Source: Bacteroidia bacterium (GTDB lineage: Bacteria; Bacteroidota; Bacteroidia; UKL13-3). From it: a stretch of 48,789 nucleotides of DNA. Shown one piece after another: positions 26,643 to 34,487 of the stretch (position 1 is the first letter of the stretch; each line of letters opens with the position of its first letter). The position numbers were made by a program, and so were the translations under genes. The notes below the pieces were generated by a model. The model was not told the DNA's origin. It saw only the letters and a program-made list of their open reading frames with translations, and made no database searches. The stretch covers positions 1 to 48,789 of the forward strand of contig JAGVLJ010000008.1 in assembly GCA_020049855.1 (NCBI GenBank), given 5' to 3'.

Positions 26643-26701
26643 GTTTGTAGCTACAAGCTAAATAAAACGAAAGCGTAGGCATAACCTACGCTTAGTTGAG
26701 G
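26643..26701 (-). repeat. REP unit D1 (inverted orientation)
   Basis: A 59-base unit nearly identical to the one at 27504-27562. Its core AAGCGTAGG-cat-AACCTACGCTT folds into a hairpin. Read on the minus strand it has the same order as units A-C: AGCGTAG hairpin, T-rich spacer, GTAGC-type hairpin. It lies about 110 bases from unit A and forms an inverted pair with it. Confidence 0.75.
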
Positions 26702-26750
26702 TTTGGTCTCAACTTTTTTATCTTTAAATATTTATCAACCCCATATACTG

Positions 26751-26796
26751 AGCGTAGCTTTTAGCTACGTTGTTCTTTTTTGTAGCCTGCGGCTAC
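26751..26796 (+). repeat. REP unit B, at the transposase 3' end
   Basis: A 46-base unit: AGCGTAGC-ttt-TAGCTACG, spacer TTGTTCTTTTTT, then GTAGCC-TGC-GGCTAC. It overlaps the last bases of the transposase stop region (26793) and is nearly identical to unit C on the other side of the gene. Confidence 0.8.
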
Positions 26797-27335
26797 ACAT
26801 GCACAATGCTTATTAATCCTTTCCCATTTGAATAATCACGGGCACTGCTGTACAGGTAATGTTCGGCTTCTACTACATAACCTTCTTTCACCGGATTTTG
26901 ATGAATGTAGTTGAGTTTTGATGTGGTCATGTCGGGTGTGGTAAGTTCCACTGCATGGTTCTCATGTGTCCATACCTGATAGTTTATGTTTCGCAGGTGT
27001 TGTTGGGCTGCGTGTTTAAACTGAAATAGCATCCATTCTCTTCGGCTTTCCGGCTCATCTTTTACAGATGCTAAAATCTGTTTGCTTGTGTTACTTTTAA
27101 AATTGCGTACCACTGATGACAGATTTTCTTGTTGTGCCGATAAAATGCAATGCACATGGTTGCTCATAATGCACCAACTATATACCTGCAATCCTTTATG
27201 ATTGACGCAGTGGTTTAAACTTTCCACTAGTATATCTTTGTACCTTCTTCGTGAGAATAAATCCACCCAAGCTACTACCTGAAAGGTTAAAAAATAAACA
27301 CCCTCCTGATTTTTGATTTGATAAGAATTACCCAT
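26793..27335 (-). CDS. REP-associated tyrosine transposase (RAYT)
   Basis: A 180-residue Y1 transposase of the IS200-like/RAYT group, starting at the ATG at 27335; the upstream frame to 27380 is not family-like. The HUH motif is His60-Val-His62 in IMSNHVHCIL. The probable catalytic tyrosine is Tyr143 in KLNYIHQNPVKEGYV. A YFLTF strand near residue 14 and the WTHENHAVEL segment are also typical. Such enzymes cut and join single-stranded DNA at REP hairpins and are usually single-copy and non-autonomous. Here REP units flank the gene on both sides at close range (B at 26751-26796, C at 27391-27437), the diagnostic context. The frame is intact, so the gene may be active. Confidence 0.92.
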   Translation of the reverse strand: MGNSYQIKNQEGVYFLTFQVVAWVDLFSRRRYKDILVESLNHCVNHKGLQVYSWCIMSNHVHCILSAQQENLSSVVRNFKSNTSKQILASVKDEPESRREWMLFQFKHAAQQHLRNINYQVWTHENHAVELTTPDMTTSKLNYIHQNPVKEGYVVEAEHYLYSSARDYSNGKGLISIVHV

Positions 27336-27390
27336 AACAAACAGTTTGATGCAAAAATAGTTTCTTCTTTCGAAAAACACAATAACACTC

Positions 27391-27437
27391 AGCGTAGCTT
27401 GCAGCTACGCTGTTCTTTTTTTGTAGCCTGCGGCTAC
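27391..27437 (+). repeat. REP unit C, upstream of the transposase
   Basis: A 47-base unit: AGCGTAGC-ttgc-AGCTACGC, spacer TGTTCTTTTTTT, then GTAGCC-TGC-GGCTAC. Nearly identical to unit B and in the same orientation. It starts 56 bases upstream of the transposase ATG. Confidence 0.8.
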
Positions 27438-27503
27438 ATTTTCAGGCAGTTTATTAAAGTTCGGAATGTTGTTGCTTTCAGTAGTGTTAAAATGGTTCGG
27501 TGT

Positions 27504-27562
27504 GTTTGTAGTTGCAAGCTACATAAAACGGAAACGTAGGCACAACCTACGCTTAGTTGAGG
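27504..27562 (-). repeat. REP unit D2 (inverted orientation)
   Basis: A 59-base near-copy of D1 with about five substitutions, ending in the same TACGCTTAGTTGAGG. Together with unit C it forms an inverted pair at the same spacing (about 112 bases start to start) as A and D1, so the composite A-D1 / C-D2 unit has itself been duplicated. Confidence 0.75.
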
Positions 27563-27705
27563 ACATTTCCGTACAAATATTCTAAACAGTATTGTGCACG
27601 AATTAGAGATGTACAAATACGATCAAAATTTTTAATAAGAATGTGACCCTCATTATAAAATTCAATTGGGTTGTGCTTAGTGTCAATCTTTGGGTACCTT
27701 GTTTT

Positions 27706-28389
27706 TTAATTATGTGGAGAAAGTATTACTGAGAGCCAGAATAGTGTTTGGGTTGATATAGAAGTATAAGAACTATAAATGTACTGTTTCCTCATGAGTG
27801 ACTTAAAGTCCTCAAGAGGAATTTGGTTTATTTCAGCAATCAAGGAAGATGCTTTTTCATTTCCCAAAAAGGGTGAAATAAAGTTTCCTAGTTTTGCAAT
27901 AGTTTCCTCGTAATTATCTTTATTAAAGTTAATAATTCCTTCTATATTTTCGATATTGCATAAATTTTCAACGATTTCTTCTATTGATTTTAAAATATCT
28001 ACTACCTCAATGTTGTCGTTGTATATTTTTCCCTCTAAATCTTGTAAAAAATTCTTACTATCTAATACTTGCTGAATATGATCAACAAATTCTAAAGTAT
28101 CATATTGGACGTTTGGAAATGCTTTTTTAATATTTTCCCAAGATTCATGAAATTCGTTGTAATTGCTTTTAGCGATTCTAAAAAATACCTTTTGCGATTT
28201 GTGACTTATTTGTTTTTTTAATTGATCTTCTGTTAAATTATTTGTGAACAGAGCAAAAGATTTGAAAGCAATTTCAACGCTCTGTTGTAAAAAATAAATT
28301 GCCTGTGAAAAGTGTTTGTTTTGAAACAGAGATTTTGCAGCGTTAAGATCATTAATGGATATGTCAAGATATGTTTTTGTTTCGTTCAT
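27706..28389 (-). CDS. HEPN-domain protein
   Basis: A 227-residue soluble helical protein. The N-terminal 60 residues have the pattern of HEPN domains: DISINDLNAAKSLFQNKHFS, then QAIYFLQQSVEIAFKSFAL. HEPN proteins include RNases of toxin-antitoxin systems and nucleotidyltransferase partners. The catalytic R-x4-6-H motif of active HEPN RNases is not evident here; the nearest is SHKSQKVFFRI (about 62-72). The C-terminal half is acidic and helical and unrecognised. No minimal nucleotidyltransferase gene is adjacent, so a toxin-antitoxin pair is not supported. It lies beside the REP island, where accessory genes are common. Confidence 0.65.
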   Translation of the reverse strand: MNETKTYLDISINDLNAAKSLFQNKHFSQAIYFLQQSVEIAFKSFALFTNNLTEDQLKKQISHKSQKVFFRIAKSNYNEFHESWENIKKAFPNVQYDTLEFVDHIQQVLDSKNFLQDLEGKIYNDNIEVVDILKSIEEIVENLCNIENIEGIINFNKDNYEETIAKLGNFISPFLGNEKASSLIAEINQIPLEDFKSLMRKQYIYSSYTSISTQTLFWLSVILSPHN

Positions 28390-28521
28390 TCTGATATTAC
28401 CTCATTTTTTACATTTACAAAAGTTTGGGTGTTATCAAGTATATGGTGAATTAAATGATGGGGCCTCCTGATAACCCTGTTCTGGGGCGCACTTGCAACG
28501 CTTGACTGTTGTGTCAGTGTA

Positions 28522-30084
28522 TTAAAATCCAAATGTTACCCAAGCGAATCTTTTTTTGCCTCCTTTGCTGTAGTATATGAGCCCTCTCTCTCCAGTTAAA
28601 ATTGGCCATTTTTCGCTTGGATCCATAAAGGTCTTGCCCTTGCATTTTGATTTCATTACAATCTGTTTACTCATATCACCATTTTCACTTATTGTTACAA
28701 TTGCAATACTAGATTTTTTAGCTTTGGTTACCCATTTGAAGTCAGAGGAACAAATTTCTTTGTTTTTTTTATGGTCATTAAAAATTAAGTGAATATTGTT
28801 GTTCTTTTTTAGTAGAAAGTATGAAAATCCTTGATGACTTCCCATAATTGATTGGCATTTTTGGATTGGTTTAGACCATAATAGTTCGCCATTTTGGTCG
28901 TAGCAGGTTGCTAGTACATTCCCAAAGTAATAGTTTGAATAGGAATCTAAATGTCCTCTTCTGCCAGAACTGTGGAACTGAGTATAAAGAGTATAAGAAT
29001 AATTCATTTTTTCGCCACAAATTATTATCCTGTTGTTATCCATCACCGTTAAATAATTTACATACATATTTATTAAAGGTTGTTTTCTGCCAATGCCACC
29101 TAAAGAATTCATTTGTTTTAAGGTTTCTTCTGAAAAAGTATTACTACTTACACTAGTTGTTTTTCCGCTGCCAAAATCATAATTTATCAGAAAGGTTCCT
29201 TCAGCCTCGTTGGTTTTGAACTTGGATGTAGTATATCCGCCTACAATTAGACGTTGAGTTGATGAAAGGTATTGAAAACTATAAAATGCTGCACTCATGT
29301 TCGTTAAGTTTTCACCGATATGTGATATTCTGTTTTCATTTTTTCTAAATTCAGTAAACAAAAATTGGAAACTTTTATTTTTTATTACTTCTTTGAAATG
29401 GGTGCCTTTGGTTGAGTCAGGTGTGTAATTGATCACAGTTAGAAAGTGATAGTTATCACCGGATACTCCTACTAAATAATGGGTAGCTTCTTTTAAATTT
29501 AGGGGAAGTTTTATTTGAATGGAGTCTTTAATTTCGTTATTAGTCGTTAATGAATAACAGCTGAGTTGAACGGAATCTGCTAATGAAACCTGGTGAGTCA
29601 AAAGTATATTGTTGTCTTGTTTAGTAAGATCACATCTAGTTTTATTCGTGTCATAAATTGCACTAATTTTTTTCACGAGTGAAAGTTCACCATTTTCTTT
29701 ATTAACTGAAAATAAATCATAAGTTGATTCGAAGTGGGAATATGCTAGGATGTATATATAATTTTCATTTTCTTCACATCGGGTAAGAAGCAACTGCTTT
29801 ACTCCTTTATATTCGGTTAAATTGATCCTTTTTTCCAAAATCATATTCCGGTTGAAGAACTCAATGTATAGGAAATTTTTTTCAATTTTTGCCCAGGGAT
29901 TATGGTAAACGACATAAAATGAACTGTCTTTAAGAATACTCATTTTAGCTATCATCGCAAAGTGATTTCTTGATACTTTGGGTGACAAATCAATACTTTT
30001 GATGTGTACGCTTTGGTGAACCTGAGCACTTAGCGTTCCGGTTAGAATTAGCAGTAATAAGAGTAAAATTTGTTTTGGTTTCAT
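28522..30084 (-). CDS. Secreted protein of unknown function
   Basis: A 520-residue protein with a clean signal peptide (MKPKQILLLLLLILTGTLSAQ, cut after about residue 21). The body is rich in beta-prone stretches separated by turns, with recurring blocks such as NYIYILAYSHFESTYDLFSV, QRLIVGGYTTSKF and RIIICGEKMNYSY, the look of a beta-propeller. I cannot assign a family. No C-terminal T9SS sorting motif is present, so it is probably periplasmic or released. It lies 132 bases upstream of the HEPN gene on the same strand and seems to form its own transcript. Codon use is more AT-rich than in the neighbouring cphA. Confidence 0.6.
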   Translation of the reverse strand: MKPKQILLLLLLILTGTLSAQVHQSVHIKSIDLSPKVSRNHFAMIAKMSILKDSSFYVVYHNPWAKIEKNFLYIEFFNRNMILEKRINLTEYKGVKQLLLTRCEENENYIYILAYSHFESTYDLFSVNKENGELSLVKKISAIYDTNKTRCDLTKQDNNILLTHQVSLADSVQLSCYSLTTNNEIKDSIQIKLPLNLKEATHYLVGVSGDNYHFLTVINYTPDSTKGTHFKEVIKNKSFQFLFTEFRKNENRISHIGENLTNMSAAFYSFQYLSSTQRLIVGGYTTSKFKTNEAEGTFLINYDFGSGKTTSVSSNTFSEETLKQMNSLGGIGRKQPLINMYVNYLTVMDNNRIIICGEKMNYSYTLYTQFHSSGRRGHLDSYSNYYFGNVLATCYDQNGELLWSKPIQKCQSIMGSHQGFSYFLLKKNNNIHLIFNDHKKNKEICSSDFKWVTKAKKSSIAIVTISENGDMSKQIVMKSKCKGKTFMDPSEKWPILTGERGLIYYSKGGKKRFAWVTFGF

Positions 30085-30152
30085 TTTAGTTAAGATTAAA
30101 TTTATAAGTATTAAACAAGGATATAAAAGTTATACTATATACTCGGCTCTCC

Positions 30153-32810
30153 TTAATTTGCAACTAAGGAGTCTCCCGCATTTCCAAATTCGACTTCCCC
30201 TTCATCCTCCGCTTCCTTTAGGCGCATAATCTGGTCAAGGGCATCGGGTACTACATCGCTGCAAATGGTAATAAAGCTGCCTTTTACTGCGTGTTTAATG
30301 GCGTAGTCAATGGCTTCGGTTTCTTTTTTTATCACCGTTACTTTTTTATGAGGGTCTGTTTCATGTATGCCTTTGGTAATAAGTGCCACAATTTCATCCT
30401 CGGTTTTGCCGCGCAGGTTTCTGTCCTGCCTCACTATAATTTCATCAAACATGGTAGCGGCCATTTTGCCTAAGTTAATGGTGTCTTCATCCCTGCGGTC
30501 GCCTACGCCTGCTATAATACCAATTTTAGGTTTTGCATCCACCTTGCTCAGTAAATCGCCAATAGCTTCAAAGCCCGCTGTGTTGTGCGCATAATCCACC
30601 ATCACGTCAAAATGGTTAAAGCGGAAAATGTTCAGGCGTCCGGGTGTTTGTGCCGGGCCGGGTATAAAAGTTTGCAGGGCCTGTCTTAGGTCTTCAATTT
30701 TTATATTCTGTATAAAGGCCGCGAGCACGGTGGGCAGTACGTTGGCAATATTGTAGGTGGCTCGTCCGCCATAGGTAAGGGGTATGTTCACGGCTTTCTC
30801 CACGCGTATTTTCCAGGTGCCTTTGCAAATGGTTACGTAGTGGTTTTCGTAAATGGCCGCGAGTCCTCCGTTTTTCATGTGTTTTTTTATAATGGGGTTG
30901 TTCTCGTCTAAGCTAAAGTAGGCTACTTTGCAATCCAGGTCTTTGGCCATGGCCACCGTCCATTTGTTATCGGCATTTAAAATGGCGTATCCACCGGGCA
31001 GGACACTCTCGGGCACTACGCCTTTTACGCGAGCCAGTTGGTCAATGGTATCTATATCCTGTAAGCCCAGATGGTCTTCGGCCACATTGGTTACAATGGC
31101 CATATCGCAGTTGTGAAAACCGAGGCCTGCTCGCAAAATGCCACCACGTGCACATTCCAGCACGGCAAAATCAACGGTGGGGTCTTTTAACACAAACTCG
31201 GCACTCACGGGTCCTGTGCAATCGCCCCGCATCATCAGGCGGTTTTGTATATATACCCCATCGGTAGTGGTAAAACCAACCTTGTATCCCTGGTTTTTCA
31301 TAATGTGGGCCATCAGTCGGGTTGTGGTTGTTTTTCCGTTTGTGCCTGTAATCGCAATAATGGGAATACGAGCACTGCTTCCGGTAGGGTAGAGCATATC
31401 AATCACGGGTTCGGCTACATTGCGTGGCAATCCATCGGCCGGGTCAATATGCATGCGAAAACCGGGGGCTGCATTTACTTCCAGAATGGCTCCACCGTTT
31501 TCATTTACGGGCACGGTTAAATCGGGTGCCATGATATCGATGCCGCAAATATCTAAACCAATAATGCGGGCAATGCGCTCGCACATAAAAATATTATCGG
31601 GGTGCACCATATCGGTTACATCGGTGGCGGTTCCTCCGGTAGAGAGGTTGGCAGTGGGTTTTAAAAAGAGTTCTTCGCCCTTGGGCAAAACGCTATCAAG
31701 GGTCAGGTTCTTTTTGTTCAGAATATCCATGGTAAAATCATCCACCTTAATAGAGGTAAGTGTTTTTTCATGTCCGTATCCTCTGCGCGGGTCTTCGTTA
31801 GTTTTATCAATCAATTGTTGAATGCTGTGTTTACCATCGCCTGTAACGGCTGCGGGCTTTCGTATGGCGGCTGCTACAAATTTGTAATTGATCACGAGGA
31901 TGCGGTGATCCTGTCCCACAATGTAGCGTTCCACGATCACACCACGTGAATATTTTTTTGCCGCTTCCAGTCCGCGCAGGGCATCTTCCCAATTTTTAAT
32001 ATTGGTAGTAGCGCCTTTGCCATGGTTTCCATCCACAGGTTTAGTTACAATGGGGTATTTTATGCTTTCAATGGCTGCTTGCAATCCTTCTTCGCCATAC
32101 ACAATGCGTCCTTTAGGTACGGGAATTTCAGCAGCCTCTAATAAATTTTTTGTTTCTTCCTTGTTGCAGGCAATATCAACGGCAATACTTCCGGTGGTAC
32201 TGGCAATGGTAGCGCGTATGCGTTTTTGATTTTTACCATAACCCAATTGCACCAGCGAATGTTTATTGAGGCGTATATAAGGAATGCCGCGGTGTATGGC
32301 TTCGTCCACAATGCAACCAGTACTTGGGCCCAGGCGTTCGTCTTCGCGTATCTCGCGCAGTTGCTGAATATCGTCAGCTAAATCATATTCTTTTCCTGCT
32401 ATCAGGGCCTCGGCAATGCGCACGGCTGCACGGGCGGTGTAGGTGCCGGCTTTTTCTTCCATGTAGTCAAACACCACATTGTACACTCCGGGTTTACCGG
32501 TGCTGCGGGTACGGCCAAAACCGCAGTTCATTCCGGCCAGTGTTTGTAGTTCGAGCGCAATATGTTCTATCACGTGACCCATCCAAGTACCTTCTTTTAC
32601 ACGTTTAAAAAAACCACCTTCTACTCCTTCACTGCAACGATGACTGTGCATGGTAGGAAATAATTTTTCCAGCCGTTCGTCAAAACCTTTGATGCTATTG
32701 GTTGGTTGTTGTTCCATTTCTTCTAAATCAAGGCGCATCTGGATGAGCTTATGCCTGCGAATACTCCAGTAGTTGGGGCCGCGCATGATTTTGATGTCAA
32801 GTATTTTCAT
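30153..32810 (-). CDS. cphA: Cyanophycin synthetase
   Basis: Builds cyanophycin, a poly-aspartate chain with arginine on each side chain, using ATP; the polymer is stored as cytoplasmic granules. From the ATG at 32810 the protein is 885 residues. An N-terminal domain (1-160, MKILDIKIMRGPNYWSIRRH) is followed by an ATP-grasp domain (about 195-470, KPVDGNHGKGATTNI, then GLDICGIDIM and EVNAAPGFRMHI). A Mur-ligase-like domain has its P-loop GTNGKTTTT at 489-497 and runs to the end. The frame extends 25 codons upstream, but the family starts at MKILD. The gene is divergent from cyanophycinase across an unusual GT-rich spacer. Identification is secure. Confidence 0.96.
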   Translation of the reverse strand: MKILDIKIMRGPNYWSIRRHKLIQMRLDLEEMEQQPTNSIKGFDERLEKLFPTMHSHRCSEGVEGGFFKRVKEGTWMGHVIEHIALELQTLAGMNCGFGRTRSTGKPGVYNVVFDYMEEKAGTYTARAAVRIAEALIAGKEYDLADDIQQLREIREDERLGPSTGCIVDEAIHRGIPYIRLNKHSLVQLGYGKNQKRIRATIASTTGSIAVDIACNKEETKNLLEAAEIPVPKGRIVYGEEGLQAAIESIKYPIVTKPVDGNHGKGATTNIKNWEDALRGLEAAKKYSRGVIVERYIVGQDHRILVINYKFVAAAIRKPAAVTGDGKHSIQQLIDKTNEDPRRGYGHEKTLTSIKVDDFTMDILNKKNLTLDSVLPKGEELFLKPTANLSTGGTATDVTDMVHPDNIFMCERIARIIGLDICGIDIMAPDLTVPVNENGGAILEVNAAPGFRMHIDPADGLPRNVAEPVIDMLYPTGSSARIPIIAITGTNGKTTTTRLMAHIMKNQGYKVGFTTTDGVYIQNRLMMRGDCTGPVSAEFVLKDPTVDFAVLECARGGILRAGLGFHNCDMAIVTNVAEDHLGLQDIDTIDQLARVKGVVPESVLPGGYAILNADNKWTVAMAKDLDCKVAYFSLDENNPIIKKHMKNGGLAAIYENHYVTICKGTWKIRVEKAVNIPLTYGGRATYNIANVLPTVLAAFIQNIKIEDLRQALQTFIPGPAQTPGRLNIFRFNHFDVMVDYAHNTAGFEAIGDLLSKVDAKPKIGIIAGVGDRRDEDTINLGKMAATMFDEIIVRQDRNLRGKTEDEIVALITKGIHETDPHKKVTVIKKETEAIDYAIKHAVKGSFITICSDVVPDALDQIMRLKEAEDEGEVEFGNAGDSLVAN

Positions 32811-33159
32811 GGGAATGTGTTGGTTTATTCGCTGAATGTTTTTTGTTTCTAAATTGAATTTACAAGATACAGCAAGGAGATACATCTGCCAACTATTTTG
32901 GGATTTTTTATTTTTTTGGGATGGGAGCTTAAGTGATTTGGGACTTCCGTGTTTATGGTGTATAAGAGTGAAAGTGTTTAGGTACGTAAGTGTTTTTGGA
33001 GATTACGTATGTTGTACTTATGTGTTTAGGTGTTTGATTACGTTGGTTTTGGATGGTTTAAGAATCAGTTTATCACGCTATCCACCGCTGTGGACTAATT
33101 CTCTTGGGGGTATGGGAGAGGATTTTATCTTTGCACCCTGTTAACTTAAACTTTATACA
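32811..33159. other. GT-skewed divergent spacer between cphA and cphB
   Basis: No gene is visible in these 349 bases. From about 32886 to 33070 the plus strand is rich in G and T and very poor in C. It contains repeated short words: GTGTTTAGGT at 32974 and 33022, and GATTACGT at 33001 and 33036. The spacer must carry the promoters of both cyanophycin genes; only the cphB box (33126-33133) is clear. Confidence 0.6.
33126..33133 (+). promoter_or_regulatory. -7 promoter box for cphB
   Basis: TATCTTTG matches TAnnTTTG and ends 26 bases before the TTG start at 33160. This supports that start in the absence of any nearby ATG. Confidence 0.55.
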
Positions 33160-34035
33160 TTGGAAATACCCAAAGGCAAACTCATCTCCATAGGTGGAGC
33201 AGAGGACAAAGGAACAAATTCGGAGGAGGGTTTTGTGCAACGCAACCGACTCAATTTTTTTGAACTGGGCATATTGAAGCGCATTGTGGATGAAACAGGC
33301 GGAACGGATAAGCGTATTGAAGTGATTACAACGGCTTCGTCCATTCCTGTGGAAGTTGGTGAAAACTACCTGAGCGCTTTTGGTAAAATTGGTTGTACCA
33401 ATGTGGGCGTAATGCACATTCGAAACAGAGAAGAGGCTATGCAGCAGGAGTACGTTGACCGCATCAAGGCGGCCGATGGTGTGATGTTTAGCGGTGGTGA
33501 TCAGTTGCGGCTTACCAGCATTTTTGGGGGTACTGAGATTTACGAGATATTGCATCACCGTCTGGCTCATGAAGCAGGCTTCGTGATTGCCGGTACCAGT
33601 GCAGGAGCTATGGCCATGAGCAATACCATGATTTATCAGGGCAAAAGCGATTTGGCACATTTAAAAGGCGAGGTAAAACTCACTACGGGTTTAGCCTTTG
33701 TGGGAAATGTAATTATTGATTCGCACTTTGATAAACGCGGACGGTTTAACCGTTTGGCTCAGGCTGTAGCCAGCAATCCGCAATGTGCAGGCATCGGTTT
33801 GGGTGAAGATACCGGAGTGATTATCTCCGGAGGAAATCACCTGGAAGTAGTAGGCAGCGGAGCAGTGGTGATTGTTGACGGAAAAGACATTAAACACACC
33901 AACATTACTGATGTGAGCATAGGTGAACCAATTGCGTTGGAAAATTTGCGGGTGAATATATTGGTGCGCGAAAACGGTTACTTATTAAGAGAACGCAAGT
34001 TCCTGCCAAAAGCTGGAGAGGTGATGGTATACTAA
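33160..34035 (+). CDS. cphB: Cyanophycinase
   Basis: A serine exopeptidase that splits cyanophycin into beta-Asp-Arg dipeptides. It is 291 residues, near the family norm. The nucleophile Ser147 lies in GTSAGA at 145-150, the GGDQ motif is at 112-115, and the IGGAEDK segment at 11-17 and the HFDKRGRFNR stretch near 188-197 are typical of the family. No ATG precedes the conserved N-terminus (KGKLISIGG), so the TTG at 33160 is taken as start, in agreement with the promoter at 33126-33133. A strong terminator follows the stop. It is divergent from cphA, so synthesis and breakdown can be regulated separately. Confidence 0.95.
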   Translation: MEIPKGKLISIGGAEDKGTNSEEGFVQRNRLNFFELGILKRIVDETGGTDKRIEVITTASSIPVEVGENYLSAFGKIGCTNVGVMHIRNREEAMQQEYVDRIKAADGVMFSGGDQLRLTSIFGGTEIYEILHHRLAHEAGFVIAGTSAGAMAMSNTMIYQGKSDLAHLKGEVKLTTGLAFVGNVIIDSHFDKRGRFNRLAQAVASNPQCAGIGLGEDTGVIISGGNHLEVVGSGAVVIVDGKDIKHTNITDVSIGEPIALENLRVNILVRENGYLLRERKFLPKAGEVMVY

Positions 34036-34063
34036 AAAAGGCCGTTAATCAACGGCCTTTTTT
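34034..34063 (+). terminator. Rho-independent terminator after cphB
   Basis: AAAAAAGGCCGTT pairs with AACGGCCTTTTTT around a 4-base loop (34047-34050). It begins inside the cphB stop codon. The A- and T-runs on both sides make it plausible for both strands, so it may also end transcripts of the small gene that follows on the minus strand. Confidence 0.9.
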
Positions 34064-34084
34064 AATGATTATATGATCAAAGGA

Positions 34085-34429
34085 TTAACGTGAACTGAAA
34101 CCTTGTCCATCTGTTACAACATACAAAACTACAACTACCGCAATGAATATACCTGCTCCGATGTAGTACAGAGGCTTGTCTTTAAAAGAAGGCAGGTCTT
34201 TCTTATTTTTATTTGCTCTTTTTTTGTTGATCGCGTCTCTGGTACTGGCAAACAAACTTTTGTTTTCGATGTCAGATTTTTGATTAGTTACAGAAGCATC
34301 TGTTGCTTTAGCCGAAACTCCTGCAGTGCTGATTTCGATCTTCTTCTCTTCCGGAAGATTTGTGGTTTGTGCATTAGAGGTGAATGCGATGCCGCAAAAC
34401 AATGTGGACATAAGAATTATTTTTTTCAT
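34085..34429 (-). CDS. Small exported protein with C-terminal membrane span
   Basis: A 114-residue protein. The signal peptide is at 1-20 (MKKIILMSTLFCGIAFTSNA). A polar Ser/Thr/Lys-rich middle with a basic patch follows (INKKRANKNKKDLPSFKDK, about 67-85). A hydrophobic span lies at about 88-106 (YYIGAGIFIAVVVVLYVV), then a short tail. It is likely an inner-membrane protein with its polar part in the periplasm. I do not recognise a family. It lies between cphB and iaaA but has its own promoter box (34453-34460), so a role in cyanophycin metabolism is not implied. Confidence 0.6.
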   Translation of the reverse strand: MKKIILMSTLFCGIAFTSNAQTTNLPEEKKIEISTAGVSAKATDASVTNQKSDIENKSLFASTRDAINKKRANKNKKDLPSFKDKPLYYIGAGIFIAVVVVLYVVTDGQGFSSR

Positions 34430-34452
34430 ATTAACTAAATTAGTTTGTTGTT

Positions 34453-34460
34453 CAAATATA
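34453..34460 (-). promoter_or_regulatory. -7 promoter box for the 114-residue exported protein
   Basis: The minus strand reads TATATTTG, matching TAnnTTTG, 23 bases upstream of the ATG at 34429. It also lies downstream of the iaaA stop, which separates this gene from the iaaA operon. Confidence 0.5.
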
Positions 34461-34487
34461 TGAAGATATCTGTAGAAAGCAAATTTT

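Noticed and set aside
26531-27562. Possible CRISPR array because of repeated hairpins
   Set aside because: The units occur in two orientations, are unevenly spaced and flank a RAYT transposase gene; no cas genes are near. They are REP elements.
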